Below, in pieces: positions 8,715-16,910 of a DNA stretch of 64,000 bases (position 1 is its first letter; every line of letters starts with the position of its first letter). The position numbers were made by a program, and so were the translations under genes. The DNA comes from Myxococcales bacterium (lineage in GTDB: Bacteria > Lernaellota > Lernaellaia > Lernaellales > Lernaellaceae). Location of the stretch: NCBI GenBank assembly GCA_012517325.1, contig JAAYVF010000008.1:1-64000 (forward strand), in the 5' to 3' direction. The notes under the pieces are model-generated. The model was not told the DNA's origin, ran no database searches, and saw nothing but the letters and a program-made list of their open reading frames with translations.

Positions 8715-9710
8715 ATGATCGTTTTTGGGGTGATCGGCTGTGGGTGTTGGGGCCCGAAATTGATCCGTAATCTGCTCGCCGGCGACGGCGCCGCCGTGAA
8801 AACAGCCTGCGACCGCCGGCCCGACCGCCGGGCTGAAATCAACGCCGTCTGGCCGTCCCTGCGCACGACCGCCGAGGCCGCCGATCTCTGGCGCGACCCC
8901 GAAATCGACGCGATCGCCATCGCCACGCCCGCCAGCACCCACGCCGCGCTGGCGCGCGAAGCGCTCCTCGCCGGCAAACACATCCTGGTCGAAAAACCCC
9001 TGGCGATGACCGCCCGCGAAACCGCCGCCCTGCTTTCGTTGGCCGCCGAGCGGCGGCGCGTCATGTTGGTGGATCACACCTTCATTTTCTCCGAACCGGT
9101 CCGCCGCCTGCGCGAACTGGTGCGTCACGACGGCCTCGGGGAAATCGCCGCCTACGAGGCGGAACGCTACAGCCGCGGTTTTCAGGCGCCCGACGTCAAC
9201 GTGTTGTGGGATTTGGCGGTCCACGACCTGTCGATTCTGCAATTCCTCTTCGGTTGGGAACCTCGCCGAGTCGCGGCCGTCGCTCATCGGATGTTGCCGC
9301 AGGGCGAGCCGAGCGAAGCCACCTTGTCCGTCGAATTCGCCGCCGGGCAGCGGGCGGAAATCCGCGTGGGCTGGCGGCCGGAGGAAAAAAAGCGCTGCAC
9401 CCGCTTGATCGGCGCTCAGGCGACCGTGCTGTACGACGACCTCGATCCGGCGGGCAGTCTCGCGATTATTCCCGGGCCGCCCGGTACCGAGACCGCCGCC
9501 GCGCAGCGCCGCATCTCGCCGGTCGATCGCGCGGAACCACTACGCCGGGTGGTCGATCATCTGCTGGAATGCATCGACGGCCGCGCCACGCCGCTCGCCG
9601 GCGGGTCGGAAGCCTGGCGCATCAGCCGCATTCTGGAGGCGGCCGAACGATCCTTGCGCCTCGCCGGCCAGCCGGTGGCGATCGAAGCGGCAACCATTCC
9701 CGAAAATTAA
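8715..9710 (+). CDS. Gfo/Idh/MocA-family oxidoreductase (331 aa)
   Basis: NAD(P)-dependent sugar or cyclitol dehydrogenase. The N-terminal Rossmann motif GVIGCGCWGPKLIRNL is followed by ATPASTHAALAREAL and the family signature EKPLAMT. The C-terminal domain contains WDLAVHDLSILQF, where the His/Asp are the usual catalytic and substrate-binding positions. I chose ATG 8715 because family proteins begin within a few residues of the Rossmann strand; a GTG at 8646 would add 23 residues. It diverges from the SDR operon and converges on the membrane-propeller gene with only 7 bp between stops. The likely substrate is a nucleotide keto-sugar of this locus. Confidence 0.85.
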   Translation: MIVFGVIGCGCWGPKLIRNLLAGDGAAVKTACDRRPDRRAEINAVWPSLRTTAEAADLWRDPEIDAIAIATPASTHAALAREALLAGKHILVEKPLAMTARETAALLSLAAERRRVMLVDHTFIFSEPVRRLRELVRHDGLGEIAAYEAERYSRGFQAPDVNVLWDLAVHDLSILQFLFGWEPRRVAAVAHRMLPQGEPSEATLSVEFAAGQRAEIRVGWRPEEKKRCTRLIGAQATVLYDDLDPAGSLAIIPGPPGTETAAAQRRISPVDRAEPLRRVVDHLLECIDGRATPLAGGSEAWRISRILEAAERSLRLAGQPVAIEAATIPEN

Positions 9711-9717
9711 TTCCCCA

Positions 9718-11295
9718 TCACGGCGCGACCCGCACCTCGAAAACCCCCCAACCGGTGGCCACGAACGCGCGCGGCGCGGCCGGGTCGGCGACGGCATGGC
9801 GTTGCAGGCGGCCCAAACGGTAGACGGCCTTCACGGCGCCGTCGCGGCGGTCGAGCAAGACCGTCCGATCGGCGGCGTAATCGCCGGTCAGCAAATAGTC
9901 GGTGCCGGGCAGAACGGCCAGCGGCCGCACGGCGACCGTCGCGGCGAATCGCCGCTTGATCGCCAGGGTATCGCCGTCCAGCGCCACGACTTCCCGTTGC
10001 AGCGGCAATCCGGCCCACAACTCGTTCCACTCCGCGTCATAGTCGAGTTGCAGGATTTCCGGTCCGAGCGCCACGCGCCGGCTCGTGCCCCGCGACAGGG
10101 AAACGACCGGCGGCAGACCCGCTGCTTCGTCGGCCGAGGAGACCGGCGGGATCGGGCGTTCGAACGAGACGGCGTGCAAGCGGCGGCCCAACCCGCCCAG
10201 GTAGAGCGTATTGGCCGCCAACCGGTAATACGCCGTCAGGTTCACCAGTTCCTCGCCCTTCAGGGTTCGGATCAACTCGCTGTGGAGTTCGGTGTTGCGC
10301 ACATCGTTGTTCAGCAGGTAGTTGAAACTGTATTGGGCGCGGATTTTCAGGCTGACCGGATCCAGTTCGACCAGTTCGCGGCGCATGCCCAACACGAACA
10401 GGCGATCCTGATCGGCGTGATAGAAAAGCGCGTTCGGTTCGACCGGCAATTCGCCGAAAGCGGTCTGCCGCAGTTCATCGCCGGCATACGAAAACGCGGC
10501 CAGATGAAATGTGTGCCGCGCCGGATCCAAGACGTTGACCCACCCCCGGCTGCGGTCGGGATCGAGCTTGATATTTTCCGGCTGCTGCGACGGGCCGAAA
10601 TACAAAAGCCGCCATTGCGGCTCGCCATTCGTCCGTCGCATCACCAGGTAATTGTGCCGCTCGCGATCGAACCGGGGATAGATCGCCCCCCAATCGTCCT
10701 TGAAGGAAGCCACCAGCAAATCCGCCGGGGCGTCGTATTCCACGAAATACGGATGCGCCTTGCCAATCTGCGGATCGCGGCTTTTCAGTTCCGTCGGATC
10801 GATCAGCAACCGGACCGGCGCCTGCTCGGTGCCGGGCTGGTAACGGCCCGCGCCGATCATTAAGAAATTCCACCAACTGCAAAGCATCCCGGCCAGCGGA
10901 ATGACGGCCGCCGCGACGAGCAGCACCAGCAACCGCGGCCGCGGCGAGCGAAAAAACCGCCCGAGAAAAACGAGCACGAGCAAAACGGCGAGCAGGCCGA
11001 TCCACCGATAGAAAACCGCGAGGATCGCCCCGAGATAAAGCACCGATTGCAGCAGCGCGAGGCCGGTGATCAGCCCGAGTGCCAGTTGAATCCTCGGGAT
11101 CCATTTCGTCGGCCGATAGCGGGCCGGCAGCAGCAAGAGTCCGCCGACCGGAATCCAGGCGAAAAAAAGCAGCCAGAATAGATCCATGATGCCGCGATTG
11201 GTCGGATTGAAATAGCGGATGCCGGGCAGCAGCAGCCCCAACGTCAGGGCCACCGCCAACGTCCAACCCAGGCGCGTTCTTTCCGCCGATTTCAT
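9718..11295 (-). CDS. Polytopic membrane protein with C-terminal beta-propeller-like domain (525 aa)
   Basis: I do not recognise a named family. The first 170 residues contain about five hydrophobic segments. The rest is soluble and periplasm- or cytoplasm-facing, with repeated short blocks of the YVTN/WD type, such as ALFYHADQDRLFVLG, LDYDAEWNELWAG and PGTDYLLTGDYAADRTVLLDRRDGAV. The architecture matches the plus-strand gene at 14863-16794. The start at 11295 has AAGGAG 4 nt upstream. It follows the TPP enzyme gene by 34 bp on the same strand and is likely co-transcribed. A role as a glycan-locus scaffold or sensor is only a guess. Confidence 0.6.
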   Translation of the reverse strand: MKSAERTRLGWTLAVALTLGLLLPGIRYFNPTNRGIMDLFWLLFFAWIPVGGLLLLPARYRPTKWIPRIQLALGLITGLALLQSVLYLGAILAVFYRWIGLLAVLLVLVFLGRFFRSPRPRLLVLLVAAAVIPLAGMLCSWWNFLMIGAGRYQPGTEQAPVRLLIDPTELKSRDPQIGKAHPYFVEYDAPADLLVASFKDDWGAIYPRFDRERHNYLVMRRTNGEPQWRLLYFGPSQQPENIKLDPDRSRGWVNVLDPARHTFHLAAFSYAGDELRQTAFGELPVEPNALFYHADQDRLFVLGMRRELVELDPVSLKIRAQYSFNYLLNNDVRNTELHSELIRTLKGEELVNLTAYYRLAANTLYLGGLGRRLHAVSFERPIPPVSSADEAAGLPPVVSLSRGTSRRVALGPEILQLDYDAEWNELWAGLPLQREVVALDGDTLAIKRRFAATVAVRPLAVLPGTDYLLTGDYAADRTVLLDRRDGAVKAVYRLGRLQRHAVADPAAPRAFVATGWGVFEVRVAP

Positions 11296-11329
11296 TGAAC
11301 TCCTTCCAGGCCGATTCGGAAGCGGGTCG

Positions 11330-13213
11330 TTACAAGCCGATCTTGTGGCGCAACGCCTGGACGTTCTCGACCCAGTTGCCCACGTTCCAGCGGCCGAAAG
11401 CACCCAGGCCGCCCAGCGGGTCCGGCCCGAAATAGACCGGCAGATGGATCAACGAAAGCCCCGGATGCGCGTAGGCTTCGGCCAGCGCTGCCCGCAGCGA
11501 TTCCGGCGTGCGGCCTCCGTCGAGCGCCAAAACGCCTTGGATCGCCGCCGCCCATTGCCGGTAATCGACCCGCACCGCGTCGTTGGTCGCGTAATCCTTG
11601 CCGTACTGCGCCAACTGCAACGACGAAATGGCCGCCATCCGTCGGTTGTCCAACAGCAGAATGCAGCCGCGCGCGCCGTGTTCCACGCCGTCGAGCAGGA
11701 TCTGCGGATTCATGACGAACGAGCCGTCGCCGCTCAAGGCCAGCCCGTAGAACGATCGGTCGGCGAGCGCCGTGGACAAGAGCGCCGAAACCGCGAACCC
11801 CATGTAGCTGGCACCGGTTTCGGTGAAGGTCCGGCCGATCCGGTCGTCCTCGACGATCTGGAAACCGTTGGCCTGCACGTCGCCCGCGTCGAAAAACGTC
11901 ACGGCGTCATGGGCGCGCGCCCAATCGGTGGCGATTTTGATCGCGGCGGGCTGCGTCAGCACTTCCGCCTGCCACATCTCGTCCAACAGCGCCGGCCGAT
12001 CGAAGCGCTCTTGCTTGAACGCTTCCCACTCGCGGCGTTTGGCGGCGCAGGCTTCCAGCCACTTGGATTTTTTCGCCGGCCGGCCGGCGGCGCGCAGCAA
12101 TTCGTTCAGTCGTCGCAGCGTGGCGGCGGCGTCGCCGACCAGCGCGACGGTTCGGGTGTAATGCAACGCGGCGCGCGGATCGGTGTTGAGGTTGATCACC
12201 TTTGCGGCGCGCGGGTAACCGGTGCGCGAGGAATCCGACTGGCAGACGGCGCGGGTGCCCACCGCCACGATCAGGTCGGCTTCCTCCATGGCGTGGTTGC
12301 CGCAGATCGAGCCTTTCGAGCCGCCGACCAGCATGTTGCGCGGATGATCGTAGGGAATCGTCCCCGTGGCGATCGGATTGAGCACCGCCACGGCGTCGGT
12401 CAGTTCGAGCAGTTCCTGGATTTCGGGACCGGCGGCGCGCGCGCCGCCGCCCAGCTTGACCGTCACGCGCTCGGCCGCGGTCAGCGCCGCGACCGCCTCC
12501 CGGTAGGCCGCTTCGTCCGCCGCCGGGCCCAGGCGCGGCGGCCGCCCGGCGGGCAGTTCGTCGAGGTTGAAATGCACCAGGGGCGCGGGCTGGGTATTGA
12601 GCGGCAGCAACAGGAAAAACGGCCCCGCGAAATGGGGATCGTCCACGCGGCACAGGCCGCGCTGCAAGGCCGGGCCCAGCGCCGCCGGCGTGTGCAGCGA
12701 ATAGGCTTCGCCGAGGGTCGCGCACATTTGGTGGAACAGGCCCTGCTCGTGCTTGGGAATCTGCTGCATGTTCGGACCTTCGTCCTCGGTCGTCTCGTCG
12801 CCGAACAGGTACCAGACGCCGACGCCGTCGCTGGCCGCCGCCAGCGAAGAAGCGAAGGCGTGCAGCGCGCCCGGACCGATCGAGGTGACCACCGCCGCCT
12901 TTTCGCCGGTTACCCAACGCAGGGCCATCGCGGCGTGGCCGGCCTCCACCTCGCTGCGCACGGCGTAGGTCTTAACCAGGCCCTGCGCCTCGTAAATGCG
13001 CAGGACCTCGCCGATTTCGGTCGAGCCGTGGCCGAGAATGCCGATGTACTTGCGCACGCCCTGCCGCAACAGCCCGAGCACCAGGGCTTCGGAAAGCGTC
13101 GTGTCGATATAACGCGGCAGACTGCCGTCCGCGAGCGCCGGCTCCAAACCACCAGCCTGGGCGATGCGTCGCGCGCGTTCGATCCGTTGACCGGTCAGAA
13201 TATGGCGATCCAT
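11330..13213 (-). CDS. Thiamine pyrophosphate-dependent enzyme, acetolactate-synthase/IolD-like (627 aa)
   Basis: The three-domain TPP fold is visible. The N-terminal PYR domain has the activating glutamate at E88 in RSEVEAGHAAMA, after the GHGSTEIGEVL block that resembles the GHGNV region of IolD. A central domain follows, and the C-terminal PP domain has the TPP/Mg motif GDGSFVMNP ending at LLLDNRRM. The family covers acetolactate synthase, pyruvate-type decarboxylases, the cyclitol hydrolase IolD and sugar carboligases such as YerE. The ATG at 13213 follows GGGAG by 6 nt. Its position between nucleotide-sugar genes suggests a role in sugar or cyclitol modification rather than branched-chain amino acid synthesis; that is inference. 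Confidence 0.78.
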   Translation of the reverse strand: MDRHILTGQRIERARRIAQAGGLEPALADGSLPRYIDTTLSEALVLGLLRQGVRKYIGILGHGSTEIGEVLRIYEAQGLVKTYAVRSEVEAGHAAMALRWVTGEKAAVVTSIGPGALHAFASSLAAASDGVGVWYLFGDETTEDEGPNMQQIPKHEQGLFHQMCATLGEAYSLHTPAALGPALQRGLCRVDDPHFAGPFFLLLPLNTQPAPLVHFNLDELPAGRPPRLGPAADEAAYREAVAALTAAERVTVKLGGGARAAGPEIQELLELTDAVAVLNPIATGTIPYDHPRNMLVGGSKGSICGNHAMEEADLIVAVGTRAVCQSDSSRTGYPRAAKVINLNTDPRAALHYTRTVALVGDAAATLRRLNELLRAAGRPAKKSKWLEACAAKRREWEAFKQERFDRPALLDEMWQAEVLTQPAAIKIATDWARAHDAVTFFDAGDVQANGFQIVEDDRIGRTFTETGASYMGFAVSALLSTALADRSFYGLALSGDGSFVMNPQILLDGVEHGARGCILLLDNRRMAAISSLQLAQYGKDYATNDAVRVDYRQWAAAIQGVLALDGGRTPESLRAALAEAYAHPGLSLIHLPVYFGPDPLGGLGAFGRWNVGNWVENVQALRHKIGL

Positions 13214-13258
13214 GATGGTCTCCCGAATTAGATTTTCGCGTGGCGAATGCGCGGCATT

Positions 13259-14719
13259 TTATCTCAAAGCGTCCGGCGCCGCGACGGTTTTTCGCGGCAA
13301 CCGGATTTCCGGATAGACGGACGGCTCGTAGTTGCGCTCGATCAACGTCCGGATGCCCCGCATCATTTCGGGATACGCCGGATCGACGACCACGGCAGCG
13401 AAGCCGCGATCGCGTAGGTGATCGATAATCTCGGCGGCACCTTCGTCGGATTCCGGAATATCGAAATACCGGGGGCGATAATAGATCAGACGGCCGACGA
13501 TCGGCCGAAAGCAGGCGAACCCGCTGTAGCCATCCAGGATGGGGCGATCGCGGGGCGCAACCTCCAACAAGTACCGAAACGCGTCCAACTGCCGCCGGCG
13601 GGTTTCGAATTGGTGCGCATCGAACCGAATTCCCACGAGCAGCGAAATCAACAGGCAACCGGCCACGACCCAACCCGGCCGCCGGCGCAGCCACAACGCG
13701 GCGAGGATGCTCAGCAGCAACAGCGGCAATACCGACAAGTGGGGCAGGTTGACCGGCATGAGCAACGCCTGCGCCAACAGCGCCAACGCGGAAGAGCCGA
13801 GTAGAAAAACCGCCGCCGACGGCATGCCGGGTTCGGAGGCCGGACGCCATACGCCGTAAAGGCCGAGCAAGCCAAGCAAAATGACCACCGGGCCGACCAG
13901 GCAGATGAGCAGCAGGTGTCGCGGCAGCGCCAACGCGACGGCGGGCTGGACCAGGGGCTGGAGCGACGACAAGGCGAAAAGCGAGCGCAGCAGGTCGGTT
14001 CGGCCGAAAGCCGCGTAACTTCCCCAGTACAAAAGTTCCGGGACCAGCAATACCGCGCCGAACAACGCCAGCCGCCACAACCGTCGTGCGAAGGACCAAT
14101 GCAAAAATCGGTCGTGAAAACGTTCCAACGCCCAGGCCGTGGCGAGAATCACCAAAACGACCTTGTTGCCGAAAAGCAGCGCGACCCCGAAACAGACGGC
14201 CGCCGTCGCCAGACGCGCGCGGGCTGCATGGCGGTCGTCCAGATAAGCCAGCGTCGCGAGCAGCCCGGCCAGAATGAATGGCACTTGGAGGGTATCGGGC
14301 CGTGATTCCACCAGGCTGCGAGCGGCGAACGAGGCCGTCAGAAACAAGGCCAGGGCCAGCCAGGGAACGATTTTTTCAGCCGCCACCCGCTGGGTGAGAC
14401 GAGACAATTGCCAGAACGGCAACAGGCTGATCGGCAACAGGCCCGCGCGGACCCAGGAGAACATTTCGGGCGTCGGCCCACACGCCCGGTAAAACGGATA
14501 GAGTAAAAAATTGAAGAAGGCCGGATGGGAATGATAGTAATCACGGCCGGGCCAGATATCGTGCAGCAGGAGCCAAAGTACCTGAGCGTTTTCAAATTCA
14601 TCCGGGTTGAGCCGGCCCCAAAGCGACCAGAAAATTTGCCGCATCAAGAGCACGGCCACGATGAATTGCGTCAATCGAAGCAACCAGGGTTGACGAAAAA
14701 TGAAACGGCTCCCCGCCAT
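13259..14719 (-). CDS. GT39/ArnT-like membrane glycosyltransferase (486 aa)
   Basis: A protein with about ten or more hydrophobic segments of the PMT_2 superfamily, which transfers sugars from polyprenyl-phosphate donors on the periplasmic side. The acidic DE pair follows the first membrane helix (LNPDEFENAQ), and YYHSHPAFFNFLLYPFY matches the first-loop signature of the superfamily. The basic, non-membrane C-terminal part (about residues 380-486) is a typical periplasmic domain. A probable promoter with TACAAT lies about 50 bp upstream, and a divergent propeller gene begins 143 bp away. The TPP enzyme gene follows 45 bp downstream. Confidence 0.8.
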   Translation of the reverse strand: MAGSRFIFRQPWLLRLTQFIVAVLLMRQIFWSLWGRLNPDEFENAQVLWLLLHDIWPGRDYYHSHPAFFNFLLYPFYRACGPTPEMFSWVRAGLLPISLLPFWQLSRLTQRVAAEKIVPWLALALFLTASFAARSLVESRPDTLQVPFILAGLLATLAYLDDRHAARARLATAAVCFGVALLFGNKVVLVILATAWALERFHDRFLHWSFARRLWRLALFGAVLLVPELLYWGSYAAFGRTDLLRSLFALSSLQPLVQPAVALALPRHLLLICLVGPVVILLGLLGLYGVWRPASEPGMPSAAVFLLGSSALALLAQALLMPVNLPHLSVLPLLLLSILAALWLRRRPGWVVAGCLLISLLVGIRFDAHQFETRRRQLDAFRYLLEVAPRDRPILDGYSGFACFRPIVGRLIYYRPRYFDIPESDEGAAEIIDHLRDRGFAAVVVDPAYPEMMRGIRTLIERNYEPSVYPEIRLPRKTVAAPDALR

Positions 14720-14770
14720 CGACCCGCCGATCCGTCGAAGAATTTTATTCGGCCCTCATCCGGTTCGCTC

Positions 14771-14799
14771 ATTGTAGCATTTTTCCTTCGGCATGCCAG
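14771..14799 (-). promoter_or_regulatory. Probable sigma-70 promoter for the GT39-like gene
   Basis: Reading the minus strand, CTGGCA (14799-14794) is followed after 17 nt by TACAAT (14776-14771). The -10 is about 50 bp upstream of the ATG at 14719. The -35 matches consensus at four of six positions. This is a motif match only. Confidence 0.45.
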
Positions 14800-14862
14800 A
14801 AAGCCCGGCGTGAACCGGGGCGTCGCTTTTCTCCCCGCGGCAGGCGTGATAAGAAGACCAGC

Positions 14863-16794
14863 ATGCTGACCGTTCACGCCATCTATCGGTGGAAATCAAG
14901 GTTCACCACCCGTTTGGAAGGATGGGACAATGTCCGCGTGCCGGCCGACAAGCCGCACTGGCGCGTCCTGGTGCTTTGGCTCGATGTATTGATTTTCAAT
15001 GCGCTTTTCTACCTGTTCGTGAAGGCGCTGATCTTCCACCCCTTGGACGTCTCCAGCCTTTGGCAGATTTTCCTCTGGGGCCTCCTCTTTACCGCCTGCC
15101 TCTATATCTTCAACCACCTGCACCGTTGGCGCGAACGATTGCGCTTTCAGGCGACGACGCTGCAATGGCTGTTTTTCATGGCCATCGCGTTTTTCGCCAC
15201 CTTTCTTTCCAATTTGGAGGTTACCCATAAGGGGTTCGATTTTTCCTGGTTGCGGCCGGAGATGATCAAGATCGTCTGGTGGCTGCGGATGTTCATTCCG
15301 CTGACTCCTTACTTTACCGCCTTTTTCGTCATTGCGATCACCTTGTTGATGTGGCGGACGACCACCAAACCGAAATCGCGTTTGATCTGGCTCATCCCCC
15401 TGATTTTTTCGTTGGTGATGATCTGGCTGTATCTATGGACGCTCGCGCCGATCGAAGGCATGTCGTTCCGCCCAGGCCAGAATCTGCCGCCCCGCAAAGG
15501 ATCCTACATTTTCTTCGCCGCCCTTTTCGGCGGCCCGCCCTTGCTGTTGTTTTTTCTGTTAGTGATCCGCTTTTATTCGATGGCGTTTCGCGTGGTGCCG
15601 ATCGTCTATTTCTTCGCGCAGATCCTGTTGAACTACATCGGGATTCTGCCGATGCAGTCGATTCACGACCTGATGCCGATCCTGGCGACCCGGGGTTACG
15701 ACACGCGGAGCATCGAGGGCGTTTCGATGTTCTATCCGCCGCCCGGCACCGAGGTGGATTCGACCTTCACCTTTTTGCGCAAGATGGTGGGCACGCCCGA
15801 ACGGCTGTACGTCAATTACGGGCCGACCTGCGGCCTGTACGCCTTCGACCGCGCGACGGGAAAAGCCCGGCAGCAGCTTCTTCCCGGCTTGATGCGCGAC
15901 CTTCAACTCGCGCCGGACGGCCGGCACCTCTGGGGCACCAATTGGTATACCGGCGATTTCCTCTCGCTCGACGCCGACGACCTGAAAACCCAGTGCAAAA
16001 AGGATATCTTCCCCTTCGGCCTGCTGACGCCGCTCCAGTTCATCCCCTACAATCAAGAAGGGTTGTTCGTCTCCAACGTCACGCCGCCGGTGATTTCCTA
16101 TCTCACGTACGAAAACATCGCCGACCCCTGCCAATTGAGCCTGCGCAAGACGATCGACTTCCAAAAAACCGGTTACACCCTGTTCAGCGACGGGGTTTAC
16201 GGCATGTACCTGGACGCGCCCAACCACCGGCTGTACGCGCTCGTCGGGATGCTGGGCGACCGCTTCCTGATGAGCCTGGTCGAACTGGATAGCTGGACCT
16301 TTCAGATCATCCGCGAAGTCCACCTGCGGGCCGGCATGCTGATCACGCCGGTCAAGGGACGGCACACCGTGCTGATTCCCAGCTACTATTCCGACGAACT
16401 GCACGAGGTTTCGCTCGACACCATGCGGATTTTGCGGACGATGCATACCGATCCGAACATTCTCGGCCTGGCGCACGACGTCCGCCGCGGGTTGTTTTAC
16501 GCGGTCAGCCGGGCGACCGGCATGCTGTCGGTCATCAGCGACGGCACGGGCAAGGTGATCCGCAAAGTGCCGGTGGGCAACAAGGCCGAGCCGGTCTGGT
16601 TGGATGAGGAGAACGATTTGCTGTTCATCGGCAGCCGCCTGGGGATCGTGCAGATCGATTTGGCGAAGTTCCTGCACGGCGAATCGCTGGCCGCGCGACC
16701 CCTGGCCGAGCCGGCGCCCGACGAGGAAACGGCCGCCGAACCGTCGCCCGAGGCGGCTCCGGCGAACGAGGCGTCGCCGGACCCCGGCACGTGA
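14863..16794 (+). CDS. Polytopic membrane protein with C-terminal YVTN-like beta-propeller (643 aa)
   Basis: No named family is recognised. About six hydrophobic segments occupy residues 30-270, then a soluble region has propeller-type repeats: GLYAFDRATGKAR, LAPDGRHLWGTNWYTGDFLSLDADDL, LDAPNHRLYALVG and VWLDEENDLLFIG. The C-terminal 35 residues are a low-complexity Pro/Glu/Ala tail. The organisation parallels the gene at 9718-11295, so the two are probably distant paralogues. The gene diverges from the GT39-like gene and precedes the PhoR-like kinase by 116 bp, but may be transcribed separately from it. Confidence 0.6.
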   Translation: MLTVHAIYRWKSRFTTRLEGWDNVRVPADKPHWRVLVLWLDVLIFNALFYLFVKALIFHPLDVSSLWQIFLWGLLFTACLYIFNHLHRWRERLRFQATTLQWLFFMAIAFFATFLSNLEVTHKGFDFSWLRPEMIKIVWWLRMFIPLTPYFTAFFVIAITLLMWRTTTKPKSRLIWLIPLIFSLVMIWLYLWTLAPIEGMSFRPGQNLPPRKGSYIFFAALFGGPPLLLFFLLVIRFYSMAFRVVPIVYFFAQILLNYIGILPMQSIHDLMPILATRGYDTRSIEGVSMFYPPPGTEVDSTFTFLRKMVGTPERLYVNYGPTCGLYAFDRATGKARQQLLPGLMRDLQLAPDGRHLWGTNWYTGDFLSLDADDLKTQCKKDIFPFGLLTPLQFIPYNQEGLFVSNVTPPVISYLTYENIADPCQLSLRKTIDFQKTGYTLFSDGVYGMYLDAPNHRLYALVGMLGDRFLMSLVELDSWTFQIIREVHLRAGMLITPVKGRHTVLIPSYYSDELHEVSLDTMRILRTMHTDPNILGLAHDVRRGLFYAVSRATGMLSVISDGTGKVIRKVPVGNKAEPVWLDEENDLLFIGSRLGIVQIDLAKFLHGESLAARPLAEPAPDEETAAEPSPEAAPANEASPDPGT

Positions 16795-16910
16795 ACCGCG
16801 AACGAGGAGCGAGCGGATTAACGCATTTCTCATCGAACGCAAACAAAAGGCAAACCGACGCCTATTAGAATTACCGCCTTTCACCGCAAGACGATGATCG
16901 GGAGGAGTCG

